This document shows positions 14,401-24,173 of a stretch of DNA of 42,599 nucleotides, piece by piece. This stretch comes from Bacteroidota bacterium (lineage in GTDB: Bacteria; Bacteroidota; Bacteroidia; Flavobacteriales; Weeksellaceae), in the NCBI GenBank assembly GCA_023422635.1, contig JAFAGO010000056.1:1-42599 (forward strand), written 5' to 3'. Under the pieces are notes generated by a model, which was given only the letters and a program-made list of their open reading frames with translations, did no database searches and was not told the DNA's origin. Position 1 is the first letter of the stretch, and every line of letters starts with the position of its first letter. A program made the translations under genes and the position numbers.

Positions 14401-15528
14401 CTATTTCAGAGATGCACTGCGTCGGGCGTTTTCTAAGAGTTCTTGATATTTTAGCTCCAAGCGCTTTGCATTTTCGACAATATCGTACCCTTTGTTTTTG
14501 ATGATTTCATATGTATCTTTTCTTTCATACGCCGAAAAATCGAGAATTTCTTTAGCCCAGTATTTAGCTGATTTTTTTAATTCTATCTTTTTTACATTGT
14601 CTGGAATTAGAATAGCTTCATCGGGAACGCCATCTGAAATTACACAGCGAAGACCTGCGGCTTGTGCTTCTATCATCGAAACTGGCAATCCTTCAAACAA
14701 AGATGGAAATAGAAAAACATCCATCGCTTGTAAAATTTCATTTACATCTGCTCTTACTCCAAGTAATGTAACGTGTGAATTTAATTGTAAAGAATTAATT
14801 TTATGTTCAATTTCTTGTTTTAGTTCTCCATCACCAACAAGGTACAAATGCACATTTGGGTTAATTTTAATCACTTCTGAAAAGATCTCCAAAATAAAAT
14901 GATGATTTTTTTGAGGATTAAAACGTCCTATATTGATGATATTCAATTGGTTTTTCGATTGTAATTCTTGCTGTATTGGTTTTCTAATTGCAATATTAAA
15001 AGAAAAATTCTTTGCAAGAATTGCATTTGGAAGAATCACAAAGTTTTGAGATTTAAACATCCACTCTCCCGCTTCCTGACCACAGGCAAAAAACTGATTC
15101 GCAACTTTTGGAAATTGATTGTTTAGAATCTTTCCCACAAAAAGTTTTGCTTTATCATCATCCAAACCACTTATATGGCAATGAATGATGCGAACTGGAA
15201 TTTTATATTTCTTCGCAAAATATAACGGGAAATAGCCAAAAGAGTTTGTATGAACATGTACAATATCGTACTGATGATTTTTAAAAAAATGATTAATACC
15301 CATTAAATATTTTACAAAATCTAAAGGTGAGTATGATAATTTTGAGATTCTAAATATTTTTCCTCCTAAATCTTCTGCCTCCTTTTCGTAGTATCCATCC
15401 TCACGCTGCAACAAAAAATCGAATTGAAACTTCTCACGATCAATTTCCCGCCAATAATTCATGATCATCGTCTCTAAACCTCCTGTATTAAAGACGGTTA
15501 ACACGTGCAAAATTTTTATTTTCTTCAT
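14401..15528 (-). CDS. GT4-family glycosyltransferase (GT-B fold)
   Basis: This is the last gene of the polysaccharide locus. The 375-residue protein starts with the GT-B pattern LHVLTVFNTGGLETMIMNYW and has the donor-site segment LFPSLFEGLPVSMIEAQAAG with the E-x7-E motif near residue 285. INIGRFNPQKNHHFILE marks the start of the C-terminal Rossmann domain. Such enzymes are retaining transferases using nucleotide sugars at the cytoplasmic face of the membrane. The sugar cannot be deduced. Its start overlaps the stop of the upstream gene by 4 nt, so the pair is translationally coupled. Confidence 0.92.
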   Translation of the reverse strand: MKKIKILHVLTVFNTGGLETMIMNYWREIDREKFQFDFLLQREDGYYEKEAEDLGGKIFRISKLSYSPLDFVKYLMGINHFFKNHQYDIVHVHTNSFGYFPLYFAKKYKIPVRIIHCHISGLDDDKAKLFVGKILNNQFPKVANQFFACGQEAGEWMFKSQNFVILPNAILAKNFSFNIAIRKPIQQELQSKNQLNIINIGRFNPQKNHHFILEIFSEVIKINPNVHLYLVGDGELKQEIEHKINSLQLNSHVTLLGVRADVNEILQAMDVFLFPSLFEGLPVSMIEAQAAGLRCVISDGVPDEAILIPDNVKKIELKKSAKYWAKEILDFSAYERKDTYEIIKNKGYDIVENAKRLELKYQELLENARRSASLK

Positions 15529-16610
15529 TCAGATTTAATCAGATTAGTGTATAAGTCAAGATATTTGCTTGTCATTTCCTCAATATCATACATTTTCGCT
15601 CTTTCCTGACATTTCAAAACAACGGTTTCATAATATTGTGGATTATTTTCAAGTTCCAAAATAATGCTAGCTAACTCTATATGATTACCTCTTTCAAATA
15701 ATAAACCCGCATCTTCAATAAAATTTAATCCAGATACATTTGAAGCAATAAAGGGTTTCCCTGATGCCAAACCTTCTAATGCAGATAGTGATAAACCTTC
15801 AAAATGAGAGCTCATAACAATGTAATCACTAGTTTTTAAGATTCTATAAACATCGCTTCTGTTTCCTAAAAAATGAACTCGAGTTTGCACGTTTAGTGAA
15901 ATAGCGAAGTTCTGCAATTCACTTTTCAAAGCGCCTTCACCGAGAAGTAATATATGAAAATGCGATGGTAACATTATTAATGCTTCAATAAGTGTTTTAT
16001 GGTCTTTTTGAGAAGTTAATCTCGCAGCCATAGTGATAATTTGGTCGCTAACCTGAAAACCTAAATCAATCTTAGAGTAAGGAATAGATTTATGCAAAAC
16101 TGTATAATCAAGTCCATTTTCAATAATATCTAATTTAGATTCCTTTACATTTAAATTTTCTACTACAAAATTTTTAACATCATTAGTAAGACAAACAATT
16201 CGATCATATCTACTATACATCCATCTTTCTAAGTATTTAAAAATAAAATGACTAGCTCTTCTATTTTGGGAATTATGCTCTGTAAACAAAATCGGAGTAT
16301 CCGAGTAAGACAGCTGATTTGCAAGTGCTACATAATAGGATGTCGGAAATATATGAACGTGCACCAAATCATACTTTTTTAGATAGGGAATGATCCTGAA
16401 TACATTAATAGGATTCCACCTGTTCCCTGTTGTCAAAGAATGAATTCTGCAATTGCTAGATGCTAACTCAGCATAAAAAGGGGTTGCACTACCATCTAAC
16501 AATAGTACATCTACCTCAATATTTTTTTGCAACAAGTTTTTAGTAAGATTAACAACAAAACGAGCACCGCCACCTGTTGGTAAACTATCTATGATTTGCA
16601 AAATTTTCAT
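15525..16610 (-). CDS. GT4-family glycosyltransferase (GT-B fold)
   Basis: The 361-residue protein opens with ILQIIDSLPTGGGARFVVNL, has MAARLTSQKDHKTLIEAL at the start of its second domain and SSHFEGLSLSALEGLASGKP as the E-x7-E donor site. It should add one sugar to the repeat unit of the surface glycan; donor and linkage are unknown. It is coupled to the GT gene at 14401 by the overlapping ATGA. A 172-nt AT-rich gap separates it from the polymerase gene upstream; no terminator or clear promoter is seen there. Confidence 0.92.
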   Translation of the reverse strand: MKILQIIDSLPTGGGARFVVNLTKNLLQKNIEVDVLLLDGSATPFYAELASSNCRIHSLTTGNRWNPINVFRIIPYLKKYDLVHVHIFPTSYYVALANQLSYSDTPILFTEHNSQNRRASHFIFKYLERWMYSRYDRIVCLTNDVKNFVVENLNVKESKLDIIENGLDYTVLHKSIPYSKIDLGFQVSDQIITMAARLTSQKDHKTLIEALIMLPSHFHILLLGEGALKSELQNFAISLNVQTRVHFLGNRSDVYRILKTSDYIVMSSHFEGLSLSALEGLASGKPFIASNVSGLNFIEDAGLLFERGNHIELASIILELENNPQYYETVVLKCQERAKMYDIEEMTSKYLDLYTNLIKSE

Positions 16611-16782
16611 AACTATGCTAAATTAATTAAAAAAATGGTCAGCATATTAATTTATAATTGATTTTGCTTGTAACTATTCCTTAAAAACATTTTGTAATAT
16701 ATTCTTCAACATTATTTAATGATGCAGTACAGAAAATAAAGATACTTTTTTTTACAATTTATATTTATTAATTTATTTAGGA

Positions 16783-17877
16783 TTAAATACTCCCTTTTAA
16801 AAACATCAAATACGTAAACAGGTAATAGCAAAAAAGTACAATTCCAAAGACGCGGTACTGATCATTCCACAATTTATAGCGAAACATTGGATATCCAATA
16901 ACTGCAGCCATCAAAAACCAAGAGAGATACGCGAACCTATTGGAAAAATTGGCTCTAATAACCAATATCCAAAATGCATTGGCAATGGTATAGATTCCAA
17001 ATAAATGAATATAGAATTGATCTGTAATCCCTTTTTTAAAAATAAAATACCAACCTGCTGCCACCGCTGTTGCCGAATAAATCAGAAAATCCCAACGAAA
17101 CCCAACGATTGCTGCTTGATCATCTACAATATCTTTATTTGTGAGATATCCTCTAACCCTATCTTCAAAACCAATGGTACTAAACAATGTTTCGAAATAA
17201 GTACCTCCAAAAAATGAAAGCGGTATTGCAATCAACCATATTTGAATGTACAATTTTGGATTTTTATATTGAGCAGCTACAAAATAGGCAGCAATTGGAA
17301 TTACCATCGATGCATGCATGGTAAAGGAAAGTGCAAATAGACAATATAAAACTATTTTCCTTTCATAATATAATAAGGCCGTAATAAAAATTGCTGTCGC
17401 TAAACCGTTACGAATTCCATTTGTTCCATAGGACCAAAAAACAAAAGATCCCACAAACATGAAAAAACCGAAAAACCAATAACTCCCAAAAAATTTTCTT
17501 GAAAAAAAGTAACATGGAAGAATATAAAGAACATCCACAAGTAAAAAAAAACTATGCGCGGACATTATTTTACTGCACCCAAGTAGGAAATAATTAAATA
17601 GATAGTCATCCTCAATTTTTAACTCCTTTCCTGCCTGCACCATTCTAAAACCATTTGCATACGCCGACATATCCCCAAAAATTAAGCTGATGGGGCGCAA
17701 TCCCATATAGAGAATTACAAAAACTAAAAATGAGCTTCCAACAACTTGAAACAAAACAACGCTTGAGGGATTCTTAATATCAAACATCATGGAGTGCAAC
17801 CAAATCATCAATGAAATAGCGAACATAGAATGGTAATAAAAACCAGTGTACGATTGAAGCGGTATAAAATCAAACAT
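16783..17877 (-). CDS. EpsG-family polysaccharide polymerase (Wzy-like)
   Basis: The 364-residue product is an integral membrane protein with about 10-12 helices and matches the EpsG family, which polymerises glycan repeat units at the periplasmic face of the inner membrane. Typical marks are the loop with GDMSAYANGFRMVQ, the segment YGTNGIRNGLATAIFI, the following LSFTMHASMVIPIAAYF, and NRFAYLSWFLMAAVIGYP near the C-terminus. It is the only polymerase candidate in the locus. Its presence beside an ABC exporter, with no flippase gene, is unusual. The first ATG used here gives a short N-terminal tail before the first helix. Confidence 0.85.
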   Translation of the reverse strand: MFDFIPLQSYTGFYYHSMFAISLMIWLHSMMFDIKNPSSVVLFQVVGSSFLVFVILYMGLRPISLIFGDMSAYANGFRMVQAGKELKIEDDYLFNYFLLGCSKIMSAHSFFLLVDVLYILPCYFFSRKFFGSYWFFGFFMFVGSFVFWSYGTNGIRNGLATAIFITALLYYERKIVLYCLFALSFTMHASMVIPIAAYFVAAQYKNPKLYIQIWLIAIPLSFFGGTYFETLFSTIGFEDRVRGYLTNKDIVDDQAAIVGFRWDFLIYSATAVAAGWYFIFKKGITDQFYIHLFGIYTIANAFWILVIRANFSNRFAYLSWFLMAAVIGYPMFRYKLWNDQYRVFGIVLFCYYLFTYLMFLKGSI

Positions 17878-17964
17878 ATAAATGATTGATTTTTGTTGAA
17901 TATTTCAGTTTTTTAGAATTAAATTTTTTCAAAATTAACTATAAAAATGTACACTTCCACTAAG

Positions 17965-18939
17965 TTATTTTTGCCATTTCCGATTTTTTGCAGGAGTTAA
18001 AGAATAAATAAAATAAAATAGTCTATAAAAAAATGGAATATTTAGCAAAATGAATTTTAGAAAACTGACTCTAAATTCCATATCCCAAGTGTTGGTCTTT
18101 CTAAGTTGTTTTTTAATATGCGTAATGATATCCGTTTGCATAATATTTTCCGCACGCGCAGCTTGAAGTAATGTAATTAATTTATTAACATAAAAAAATT
18201 CAGCACCAGAATTCATATTTTGTGCTTCCACAATTTGTTTTATTCGTAATGAAACCTCAAAAATATCTTTAGCCATATCTTCTGTGAATACGGATTGTGA
18301 AGCCGACGCTACATTCTGAAAATATCGATATTTTACCACATCTTCAAAAACGGAGATTTGAGCATTATTAAATGCTTCTACATTAAATAGCAAATCTTCA
18401 TTCCATTTTATACCTTCTGAAAAACGTACCTTAGAAATAATTTTTCTTCTGTATAATTTAGTCCAAATCCCAGGTTCAATGAGTTTTCCTTCCAAAATTT
18501 CAATAATGCCTTCATTGTGGTTTTGTACTAATAGCATTCCTGTATTGTGAAATGGAATTACCTCTACATTTTTAACCCACTCAAAACCACAATGGGAAAT
18601 ATCTGCATTGTATTTTAAAGCGTTACTCAGTAGAAATTCATACATATCTGGTAAAATTTCATCATCCGCATCTACGAAACCGATAAAGTCTCCATTTGCG
18701 ATTTCTAAACCGCGATTTCTTGCTGCAGAAACTCCAACGTTTTCTTGTTGAATTTTTATAATTCGAGAATCAGTTGATGCGAATTTTTCAATAATATCCC
18801 AAGATTGATCCGTAGAACCATCATCAACCACAATAATTTCTAAATTTTGATAGGTCTGCGATACAACACTTTTCAAACATCTATCCAGATATTTTTCGGC
18901 ATTGTACACAGGAATAATGATGGAAATTAAAATATTCAT
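17965..18939 (-). CDS. GT2-family glycosyltransferase (GT-A fold)
   Basis: The 324-residue protein has a full GT-A domain: ISIIIPVYNAEKYLDRCLKS, IIVVDDGSTDQSWDI (first Asp pair), GVSAARNRGLEIANGDFIGFVDADDEI (DxD-type metal site near residue 92). It is an inverting-type sugar transferase of the EpsE/WcaA style; the sugar is unknown. It follows the GT4 gene upstream with no gap. Beyond residue 230 the sequence is basic and aromatic (FILLNIPFFYRLFYFIYSL), suggesting a membrane-associating C-terminus. Confidence 0.93.
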   Translation of the reverse strand: MNILISIIIPVYNAEKYLDRCLKSVVSQTYQNLEIIVVDDGSTDQSWDIIEKFASTDSRIIKIQQENVGVSAARNRGLEIANGDFIGFVDADDEILPDMYEFLLSNALKYNADISHCGFEWVKNVEVIPFHNTGMLLVQNHNEGIIEILEGKLIEPGIWTKLYRRKIISKVRFSEGIKWNEDLLFNVEAFNNAQISVFEDVVKYRYFQNVASASQSVFTEDMAKDIFEVSLRIKQIVEAQNMNSGAEFFYVNKLITLLQAARAENIMQTDIITHIKKQLRKTNTWDMEFRVSFLKFILLNIPFFYRLFYFIYSLTPAKNRKWQK

Positions 18940-20052
18940 TTAAAGATTTTCAAATAAATTTTCAACTGCTTTTACTGTTTTATCTTTAGAAAAAAATGCT
19001 CCTCTGTCCAAAGCTTGCTTTTTATAATGAGATAATTTATCCGGATCACTCAAAAGTTTCATTAATCCACTATAAAGTCCATCTGTCGTATTTTCTGTAA
19101 CAATTCCATATTCATTTTGATTTCCTAAAAGTTCCTTAGCACCAGAACAATTGGTGCTTACCACAGGAATTCCCAAAATTAGAGCTTCTGTAACTGCGGT
19201 ACTAAAACCTTCTCTTCTAGATGAACACACATATAAATCGGATTTTGCAATAAAGCGATACGGATTTTTATGAAAGCCTAACAATTTGAAACTACTTTCA
19301 ACTCCTAACTCTTTAATTCTCTTTTCTAGGATTTTTTGCTCTGTTCCTATTCCTAAAATAGAAATAGAATGTTCAAAACCTTCATCAATCAACTTTTTAT
19401 TAACTTCCAATAAGCGATCAAAACCTTTTGATGATTCTAACTTTCCAGCGCTTATCAAATTAATCTTAGCATTAAAAATAGCAGAATCTATCGCTTCTTT
19501 TCCTAATTCTATAATCCTATCGGACTCATTGGTATTGTACAAGACATCAACGGGAACTTTTGGCTGTATTGCTTTTACAAATTTGTCTTTTACCATTTCG
19601 GAAACGGCGTTAATTTGATCAAAACGATTGTAATACTGTCTTGCTTCTTTTAAGCTTCGAAATCCAACTTTTGCTGCTTTTTCATCATTGGCTTCTATAT
19701 GAAACCATGCTATTTTTTTAGTTTTGGGATGAGTACATCCAGAAATAATTCTTGTAGCGGGACCTTCCAAATAAGAAACTAAAACATCATATTCTTCTTT
19801 AATAAATTTTCTATAAAGGACTTCAGGAGAAAACAAATTGAAATAATAGGTATTTCCGCGAAAAATATTTTTGTATTTGAACTGATAATTTACCGATGGA
19901 TTTAAAAATTCCTTATTTACTCCCACATCAAATATAGAAAACAAAGTGATTTCATATTTTGATTTATCCATATTGTTGACAAGATTCACCAGTACTTTCT
20001 CTGCACCGCCGTGCATAAGTGTGGGAATCATGAAAAGTACTTTGGTTTTCAA
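18940..20052 (-). CDS. GT4-family glycosyltransferase (GT-B fold)
   Basis: The 370-residue protein has the N-terminal LMHGGAEKVLVNLVNNMD glycine loop, LISAGKLESSKGFDRLLEV as the start of the second domain and SSRREGFSTAVTEALILGIP with the E-x7-E donor site near residue 280. It resembles WcaL/PssF-like polysaccharide transferases. Its stop codon abuts the next start codon (GT2 at 18939). A 93-nt gap separates it from the GH130-like gene upstream; nothing notable is seen in that gap. Confidence 0.92.
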   Translation of the reverse strand: MKTKVLFMIPTLMHGGAEKVLVNLVNNMDKSKYEITLFSIFDVGVNKEFLNPSVNYQFKYKNIFRGNTYYFNLFSPEVLYRKFIKEEYDVLVSYLEGPATRIISGCTHPKTKKIAWFHIEANDEKAAKVGFRSLKEARQYYNRFDQINAVSEMVKDKFVKAIQPKVPVDVLYNTNESDRIIELGKEAIDSAIFNAKINLISAGKLESSKGFDRLLEVNKKLIDEGFEHSISILGIGTEQKILEKRIKELGVESSFKLLGFHKNPYRFIAKSDLYVCSSRREGFSTAVTEALILGIPVVSTNCSGAKELLGNQNEYGIVTENTTDGLYSGLMKLLSDPDKLSHYKKQALDRGAFFSKDKTVKAVENLFENL

Positions 20053-20145
20053 AATGTCGAAGTTTTTATTTATAGTTTTTCAGAATGCAAAGATTACTCA
20101 TTTTTCGAGATAATTAAATTACAAAACAGTACAATTACCATCAGA

Positions 20146-21243
20146 TTAAATATTCACCAACAAATTTTCAATCTCTTTGATTTTCTTTTTGGTGACTGTA
20201 ACATAAATATCACCTTCTCCTGCAAAAAACAAAAGTTCGTCGCCTCTTTTTAAAACAGATGAAATATAGCGATAACCTGGAACCCTTCCTCTTGCTCCCA
20301 TTCCGGAAAAAATAGGTTTTGAGGTCATCTTTACAGGTAATTTGGTTTCTTTATCTATCAAAACTGCCCAATGATAATAACATCTTCCTGTAAGTTGAAA
20401 TTTTATTTGATGAATTATCACCAACCAATACTTCTCATCAAAATCAATTGGATTGGTGCTAAATGAAACCCGAGTTCCAAATCCTCCAGGATCTTGAATC
20501 TTTGCGCTTAAGTCTTGATTTATAAAAGTTTTAAATCGCAAATCATTTTCATCATCTAATTCCAAAACGCGATAGGGATGTAAGGAATAGAACAAAAAAA
20601 GTTCGTTTTTATATTCTTTGTATACCCAATTCTTTTCAACGTCTTCAATTGGAAAATCCAATTGCGGAAAACCGATAAATTCAATTTTCTTTGCTTTTTC
20701 ATCAAAGAAAGATAATGCCGACTTTACTACAGTTTGCTGACCAGAAAGAATTTTCTGCTTAACAATCCAACTGTGATTGACCATTTTTTTTCCTTTCCAC
20801 CAAAACATTCTACAATCTTCGATGGCGTATTCATCCTCATTTCCAAAACCTAAGAATTGTGTAACTATAAATGAATCTTTTGTTTCTAATGTTTCACTAT
20901 TCAAAAGAAAAGAAACTGGATTTCCTTGTAAATAATACTTTTGCTTTTTTCCTTTTGCTTTATACCAAGGCAAAACTTGTGCTTTGGATAATAGAATTAA
21001 ATCATTGTTTTCTAATTCTAAAACTCCAGGATTAAATGCTCCACCTTTAAAACCCAATGTTCCTGGTTTTGCAACGACCTTGGAATTCAGGATATTTCTA
21101 AAATAAGCAGGATATCTAGTAAGTGTTCCTACTACAAATGGTCGAGAATAATGGTAAAAGTCATAACATTTCAACAGACTTTTTTTCAAAATCGGAAATT
21201 GATTAATTTTTGAAACGATCATTTGTTGAATTTTCTGCAACAC
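20146..21243 (-). CDS. GH130-like five-bladed beta-propeller protein
   Basis: The 365-residue protein looks related to the GH130 glycosidase/mannoside phosphorylase fold rather than to the transferases around it. Visible are FNPGV at 70-74, EYAIEDCR at 138-145 (GH130 proteins have EDPR here, with the catalytic Asp), YKNELFLFYSLHPYRVLEL at 211-229, GFGTRVSFS at 254-262, an HQIK at 278-281, a YYHW at 289-292 and LLFFAGEGDIYVTV at 337-350. The first 50 residues are a basic helical extension. Members of this fold act on beta-mannosides by phosphorolysis or, in the related GT108 group, as mannosyltransferases. A synthetic or trimming role on the surface glycan is inferred from the locus. It could also be inactive. 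Confidence 0.6.
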   Translation of the reverse strand: MLQKIQQMIVSKINQFPILKKSLLKCYDFYHYSRPFVVGTLTRYPAYFRNILNSKVVAKPGTLGFKGGAFNPGVLELENNDLILLSKAQVLPWYKAKGKKQKYYLQGNPVSFLLNSETLETKDSFIVTQFLGFGNEDEYAIEDCRMFWWKGKKMVNHSWIVKQKILSGQQTVVKSALSFFDEKAKKIEFIGFPQLDFPIEDVEKNWVYKEYKNELFLFYSLHPYRVLELDDENDLRFKTFINQDLSAKIQDPGGFGTRVSFSTNPIDFDEKYWLVIIHQIKFQLTGRCYYHWAVLIDKETKLPVKMTSKPIFSGMGARGRVPGYRYISSVLKRGDELLFFAGEGDIYVTVTKKKIKEIENLLVNI

Positions 21244-21250
21244 TACTTAA

Positions 21251-22258
21251 CTATGAGTTATTTACTACTTGTTTTAAACCACGGTTTTCGATTCTTTTTT
21301 CATTAAAATTTCTTAGCAGAATGCATAATGTTGGAGAAAGAGCAAATAGCTTAAACCAAAAAATATCTTTCCAATTCCAAGAATTATAATTTTGAAAACG
21401 ATTGTATGTTTTAATATTGTGAAATATTCTATCTCTGAAAATCTTATGCGAATCAATGTCTTTTCGATTTTCAATCTGCTGATAATGAAATATTGATCCC
21501 ATACAAAATTTCTCAATCGCTAAATTTACCAAATTAGGAAAATTCGTTTTCATATACTGAATTCTTTCTTCCAATGCTTGCAGACCATCCAAACGTTTTA
21601 AAGAGTATTTTCTGCCCATAATACTTTCCGATTGTTGTCTATAGAAATACAATACATCAGAAATTTTTACAATTTTTTTTGCATTTCCAAACACTTGATA
21701 GGTCCAAAATTCATCGTCTATTGTTTTGCCAGTTGGGAAATGAATATTTTCAATCACCTCCTTTCTATATAATTTATTCCAAACAACTTGTTTGAGTTGT
21801 TCTTTCATTAATAATTGTAATGCTTTTTCAGTGTTATAGATTTCGAGAGTTGCTTTTGCCGAAGTATCTAATTTCTTTATTTCATCTAAATTCTTAAAAG
21901 CTATAAAATTGCAAGCCACTATATCTGCCTTTTCATGTAGGAGAACTTCGCACAAACTATCATAAAAATTTAATGCTAAATAATCGTCACTATCTAAAAA
22001 TGAAATTAATTTTCCCGTAGCATAATTTAACCCCACATTTCGTGCTTCTGCAGATCCTGAATTTTCTATATTAACAACTTTTATTCTTGCATCTTTAGTC
22101 GCATAATTTTCACAAATTTTTGGACAAGTGTCCGTAGAACCATCATTCACTAGAATAATTTCTAAATTTTGATACGTTTGATGGATAATACTATCCAAAC
22201 ATTGTGGAAGAAACTCTTCAACGTTATAAATGGGGATGATGATGGAAATGGTAGGCAT
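21251..22258 (-). CDS. GT2-family glycosyltransferase (GT-A fold)
   Basis: The 335-residue protein has ISIIIPIYNVEEFLPQCLDS, IILVNDGSTDTCPKI and GSAEARNVGLNYATGKLISFLDSDDYL (metal-binding DxD-type motif near residue 92), the standard GT-A core. It resembles capsule and O-antigen GT2 enzymes such as those with EpsJ-like tails. Its C-terminal part (from about 230) is variable and basic. It is one of three consecutive GT2 genes separated by 6-9 nt, so they form a translation-coupled block. Confidence 0.93.
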   Translation of the reverse strand: MPTISIIIPIYNVEEFLPQCLDSIIHQTYQNLEIILVNDGSTDTCPKICENYATKDARIKVVNIENSGSAEARNVGLNYATGKLISFLDSDDYLALNFYDSLCEVLLHEKADIVACNFIAFKNLDEIKKLDTSAKATLEIYNTEKALQLLMKEQLKQVVWNKLYRKEVIENIHFPTGKTIDDEFWTYQVFGNAKKIVKISDVLYFYRQQSESIMGRKYSLKRLDGLQALEERIQYMKTNFPNLVNLAIEKFCMGSIFHYQQIENRKDIDSHKIFRDRIFHNIKTYNRFQNYNSWNWKDIFWFKLFALSPTLCILLRNFNEKRIENRGLKQVVNNS

Positions 22259-22264
22259 AAAAAA

Positions 22265-23110
22265 TTAAATTCTAAACAATCCTATTTTTCGGAACACTTT
22301 AAAAATAAAGGAAGCATTGTATCCATCCAATTCTTTTTGCAAAGCCCAGTCTCTTCTACTGATTAGGGCTTTTTCTACATAAATATCTTCAATGTTGATA
22401 TTTCTTCTACGTGCCGCATCAATAATGGTAACCCAATACCAATAAAACGCTTTGTCTTGGTTGGTAGTCATAGAAATCCCTCCACTGTGAACACGATATT
22501 TATATAAAGTTTTGTCCACATAATAACAAGGCCCTACCTCATATAATTTTAAAACCAAATCTTTATCAATTGCCCGCTGCAAATACGGATCAATTCCTAA
22601 TGTCTTATTATAAAGTGATTTTTTAAAGCTTAAAAAGTGATTAATTCTACCATCAAAATCAAAAAAATAAGGATCTTCATTCTCTATCTGTTTTGATTTA
22701 TTTTCACGTTGGGTTTCCAGCAATTCGTTGCACCAGTATAAATTAGAATATATTATCGTCGCCTCTTTCCGATTTACGTGTTCTGAAACCATAACCGAAA
22801 GGGCTTCTTCAGTAAGCGCATCATCAGGATCCAAAAACCCACAAAGCTCACCGTTAGCAAGTTCGACACATTTTCTTTTGGTATAGCCACAACCTTTGTT
22901 TTCTGAATTTTCAAAAAAATGAAAACGAGAATCCTCTCCGATCATCTTCTGGATCACATCAACAGAATTATCCGTAGAACCATCATCCACAATAATAACT
23001 TCCCAGTTGTCATAGTTTTGTGCAATAATGCTATTATAACAATCCTGAAAAAATTTTCCATTGTTATAATTGGCGATTAATATTGAAAATAGCGGATTTT
23101 TAGATTTCAT
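22265..23110 (-). CDS. GT2-family glycosyltransferase (GT-A fold)
   Basis: The 281-residue protein reads FSILIANYNNGKFFQDCYNS, VIIVDDGSTDNSVDVI and GCGYTKRKCVELANGELCGF followed by LDPDDALTEEAL, so the DxD-type site is present as DPDD. The middle of the protein holds FYWYWVTIIDAARRR, typical of the helical end of such enzymes. It should be a cytoplasmic, membrane-associated transferase adding one sugar to the glycan repeat. It lies 9 nt after the GT2 gene upstream and 6 nt before the next. Confidence 0.92.
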   Translation of the reverse strand: MKSKNPLFSILIANYNNGKFFQDCYNSIIAQNYDNWEVIIVDDGSTDNSVDVIQKMIGEDSRFHFFENSENKGCGYTKRKCVELANGELCGFLDPDDALTEEALSVMVSEHVNRKEATIIYSNLYWCNELLETQRENKSKQIENEDPYFFDFDGRINHFLSFKKSLYNKTLGIDPYLQRAIDKDLVLKLYEVGPCYYVDKTLYKYRVHSGGISMTTNQDKAFYWYWVTIIDAARRRNINIEDIYVEKALISRRDWALQKELDGYNASFIFKVFRKIGLFRI

Positions 23111-23119
23111 TTTTTTAGT

Positions 23120-24121
23120 TTAATGTCCCAATTTCAAAACCAAAATTCGATAATATAAACTTCTTAATAACCTCAACTGATAATTTTTCTTTTTGAATAG
23201 TATAAGATAGTATTTCATGAGTAGATAATCCATGGAAGATATTGTATTCGTTTGCTTTATTTGATCTAATAGTTGAATATTCTCTTCATAAGTACAAAAA
23301 TTTAAAAAAAAGAAATAATCTTTTCTATACAGATCTGCGATAGGTTGAAGATTACCGATACTCTTCTCTATTTCTTTATAATAATAATTCAAAACTCGAA
23401 TTCTATCCTTGTAAAGATTCCCGTTTTCTGTACTTTTTTTGGTAGTATTACTAGTGTGCGATCGCATATAATTGCAAAATTTGGGTAAGTATTGAATAGA
23501 GCTTTTTAAAGCAATACCAATATACACAAAGCGATCACCTGTATTTTTAAATTGACTTAACTCTACAAAATCCAAAGCCAAAAGGTTTGATTTTCTAAAA
23601 AGCACACTACTTGCATTCTCAATCAAAAAATCGCCTATTAGAAAATCAGAAAGGTTATTATTATCTATTTTATTATCTGCTTTTGCTAATGCTAAAAAAT
23701 GTGCTTTCTTGATTTGTTCGGTAGTGGTAATAAAGTCTCCATTTTCGTCTACTGTTGTACTCGCTGTAAAAACCATTCCTGCATTTTTAGTAGTATCTAG
23801 AACAGCAACAGTTTCCTTTAAAAAATCTTCGGTTGAATAATCATCACTTTCTGCAATCCAAATATATTCTCCTTTTGAGAGATGAATTCCCTTAATCCAT
23901 TGCTTGAAAACACCACCGGAATTTGTATCGTTGTAAATAATTTGAGAAATCTTTGGATGATGTCTGTAGCATTCAATAATTTCTCTACTATTATCTTTAG
24001 AACAATCATCTAAAATGATGACCTCAAAATCTTGATAACTTTGCGCCAAAACCGTGTCGATTCTTTGCTTTAAAAATAAAGAATGGTTGTAATTGGGAAT
24101 GATGATGGAAACGGTTGGCAT
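23120..24121 (-). CDS. GT2-family glycosyltransferase (GT-A fold)
   Basis: The 333-residue protein has VSIIIPNYNHSLFLKQRIDT, VIILDDCSKDNSREII and GGVFKQWIKGIHLSKGEYIWIAESDDY, so the GT-A core is complete with ESDD as the metal site. It resembles the group of GT2 enzymes that open with PNYNH and often act in O-antigen or capsule synthesis. The last 80 residues are rich in Tyr, Leu and Lys, probably an amphipathic membrane-binding end. Sugar specificity is unknown. It follows the FkbM gene by 52 nt. Confidence 0.92.
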   Translation of the reverse strand: MPTVSIIIPNYNHSLFLKQRIDTVLAQSYQDFEVIILDDCSKDNSREIIECYRHHPKISQIIYNDTNSGGVFKQWIKGIHLSKGEYIWIAESDDYSTEDFLKETVAVLDTTKNAGMVFTASTTVDENGDFITTTEQIKKAHFLALAKADNKIDNNNLSDFLIGDFLIENASSVLFRKSNLLALDFVELSQFKNTGDRFVYIGIALKSSIQYLPKFCNYMRSHTSNTTKKSTENGNLYKDRIRVLNYYYKEIEKSIGNLQPIADLYRKDYFFFLNFCTYEENIQLLDQIKQTNTISSMDYLLMKYYLILFKKKNYQLRLLRSLYYRILVLKLGH

Positions 24122-24173
24122 TTCAGTGTTAATGGCATTAAATAATTTCCGTATAGTAAAGAAATATTAGCAT

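Noticed and set aside
14401..14902. Plus-strand ORF of about 136 codons (14492-14902) opposite the GT4 gene
   Set aside because: It overlaps the well-supported GT4 coding region on the other strand and shows no family motif.
18826..22990. Recent duplication of GT2 genes, from similar DNA at their DDGSTD-coding stretches
   Set aside because: The similarity is limited to the codons of the conserved motif and does not extend through the genes.
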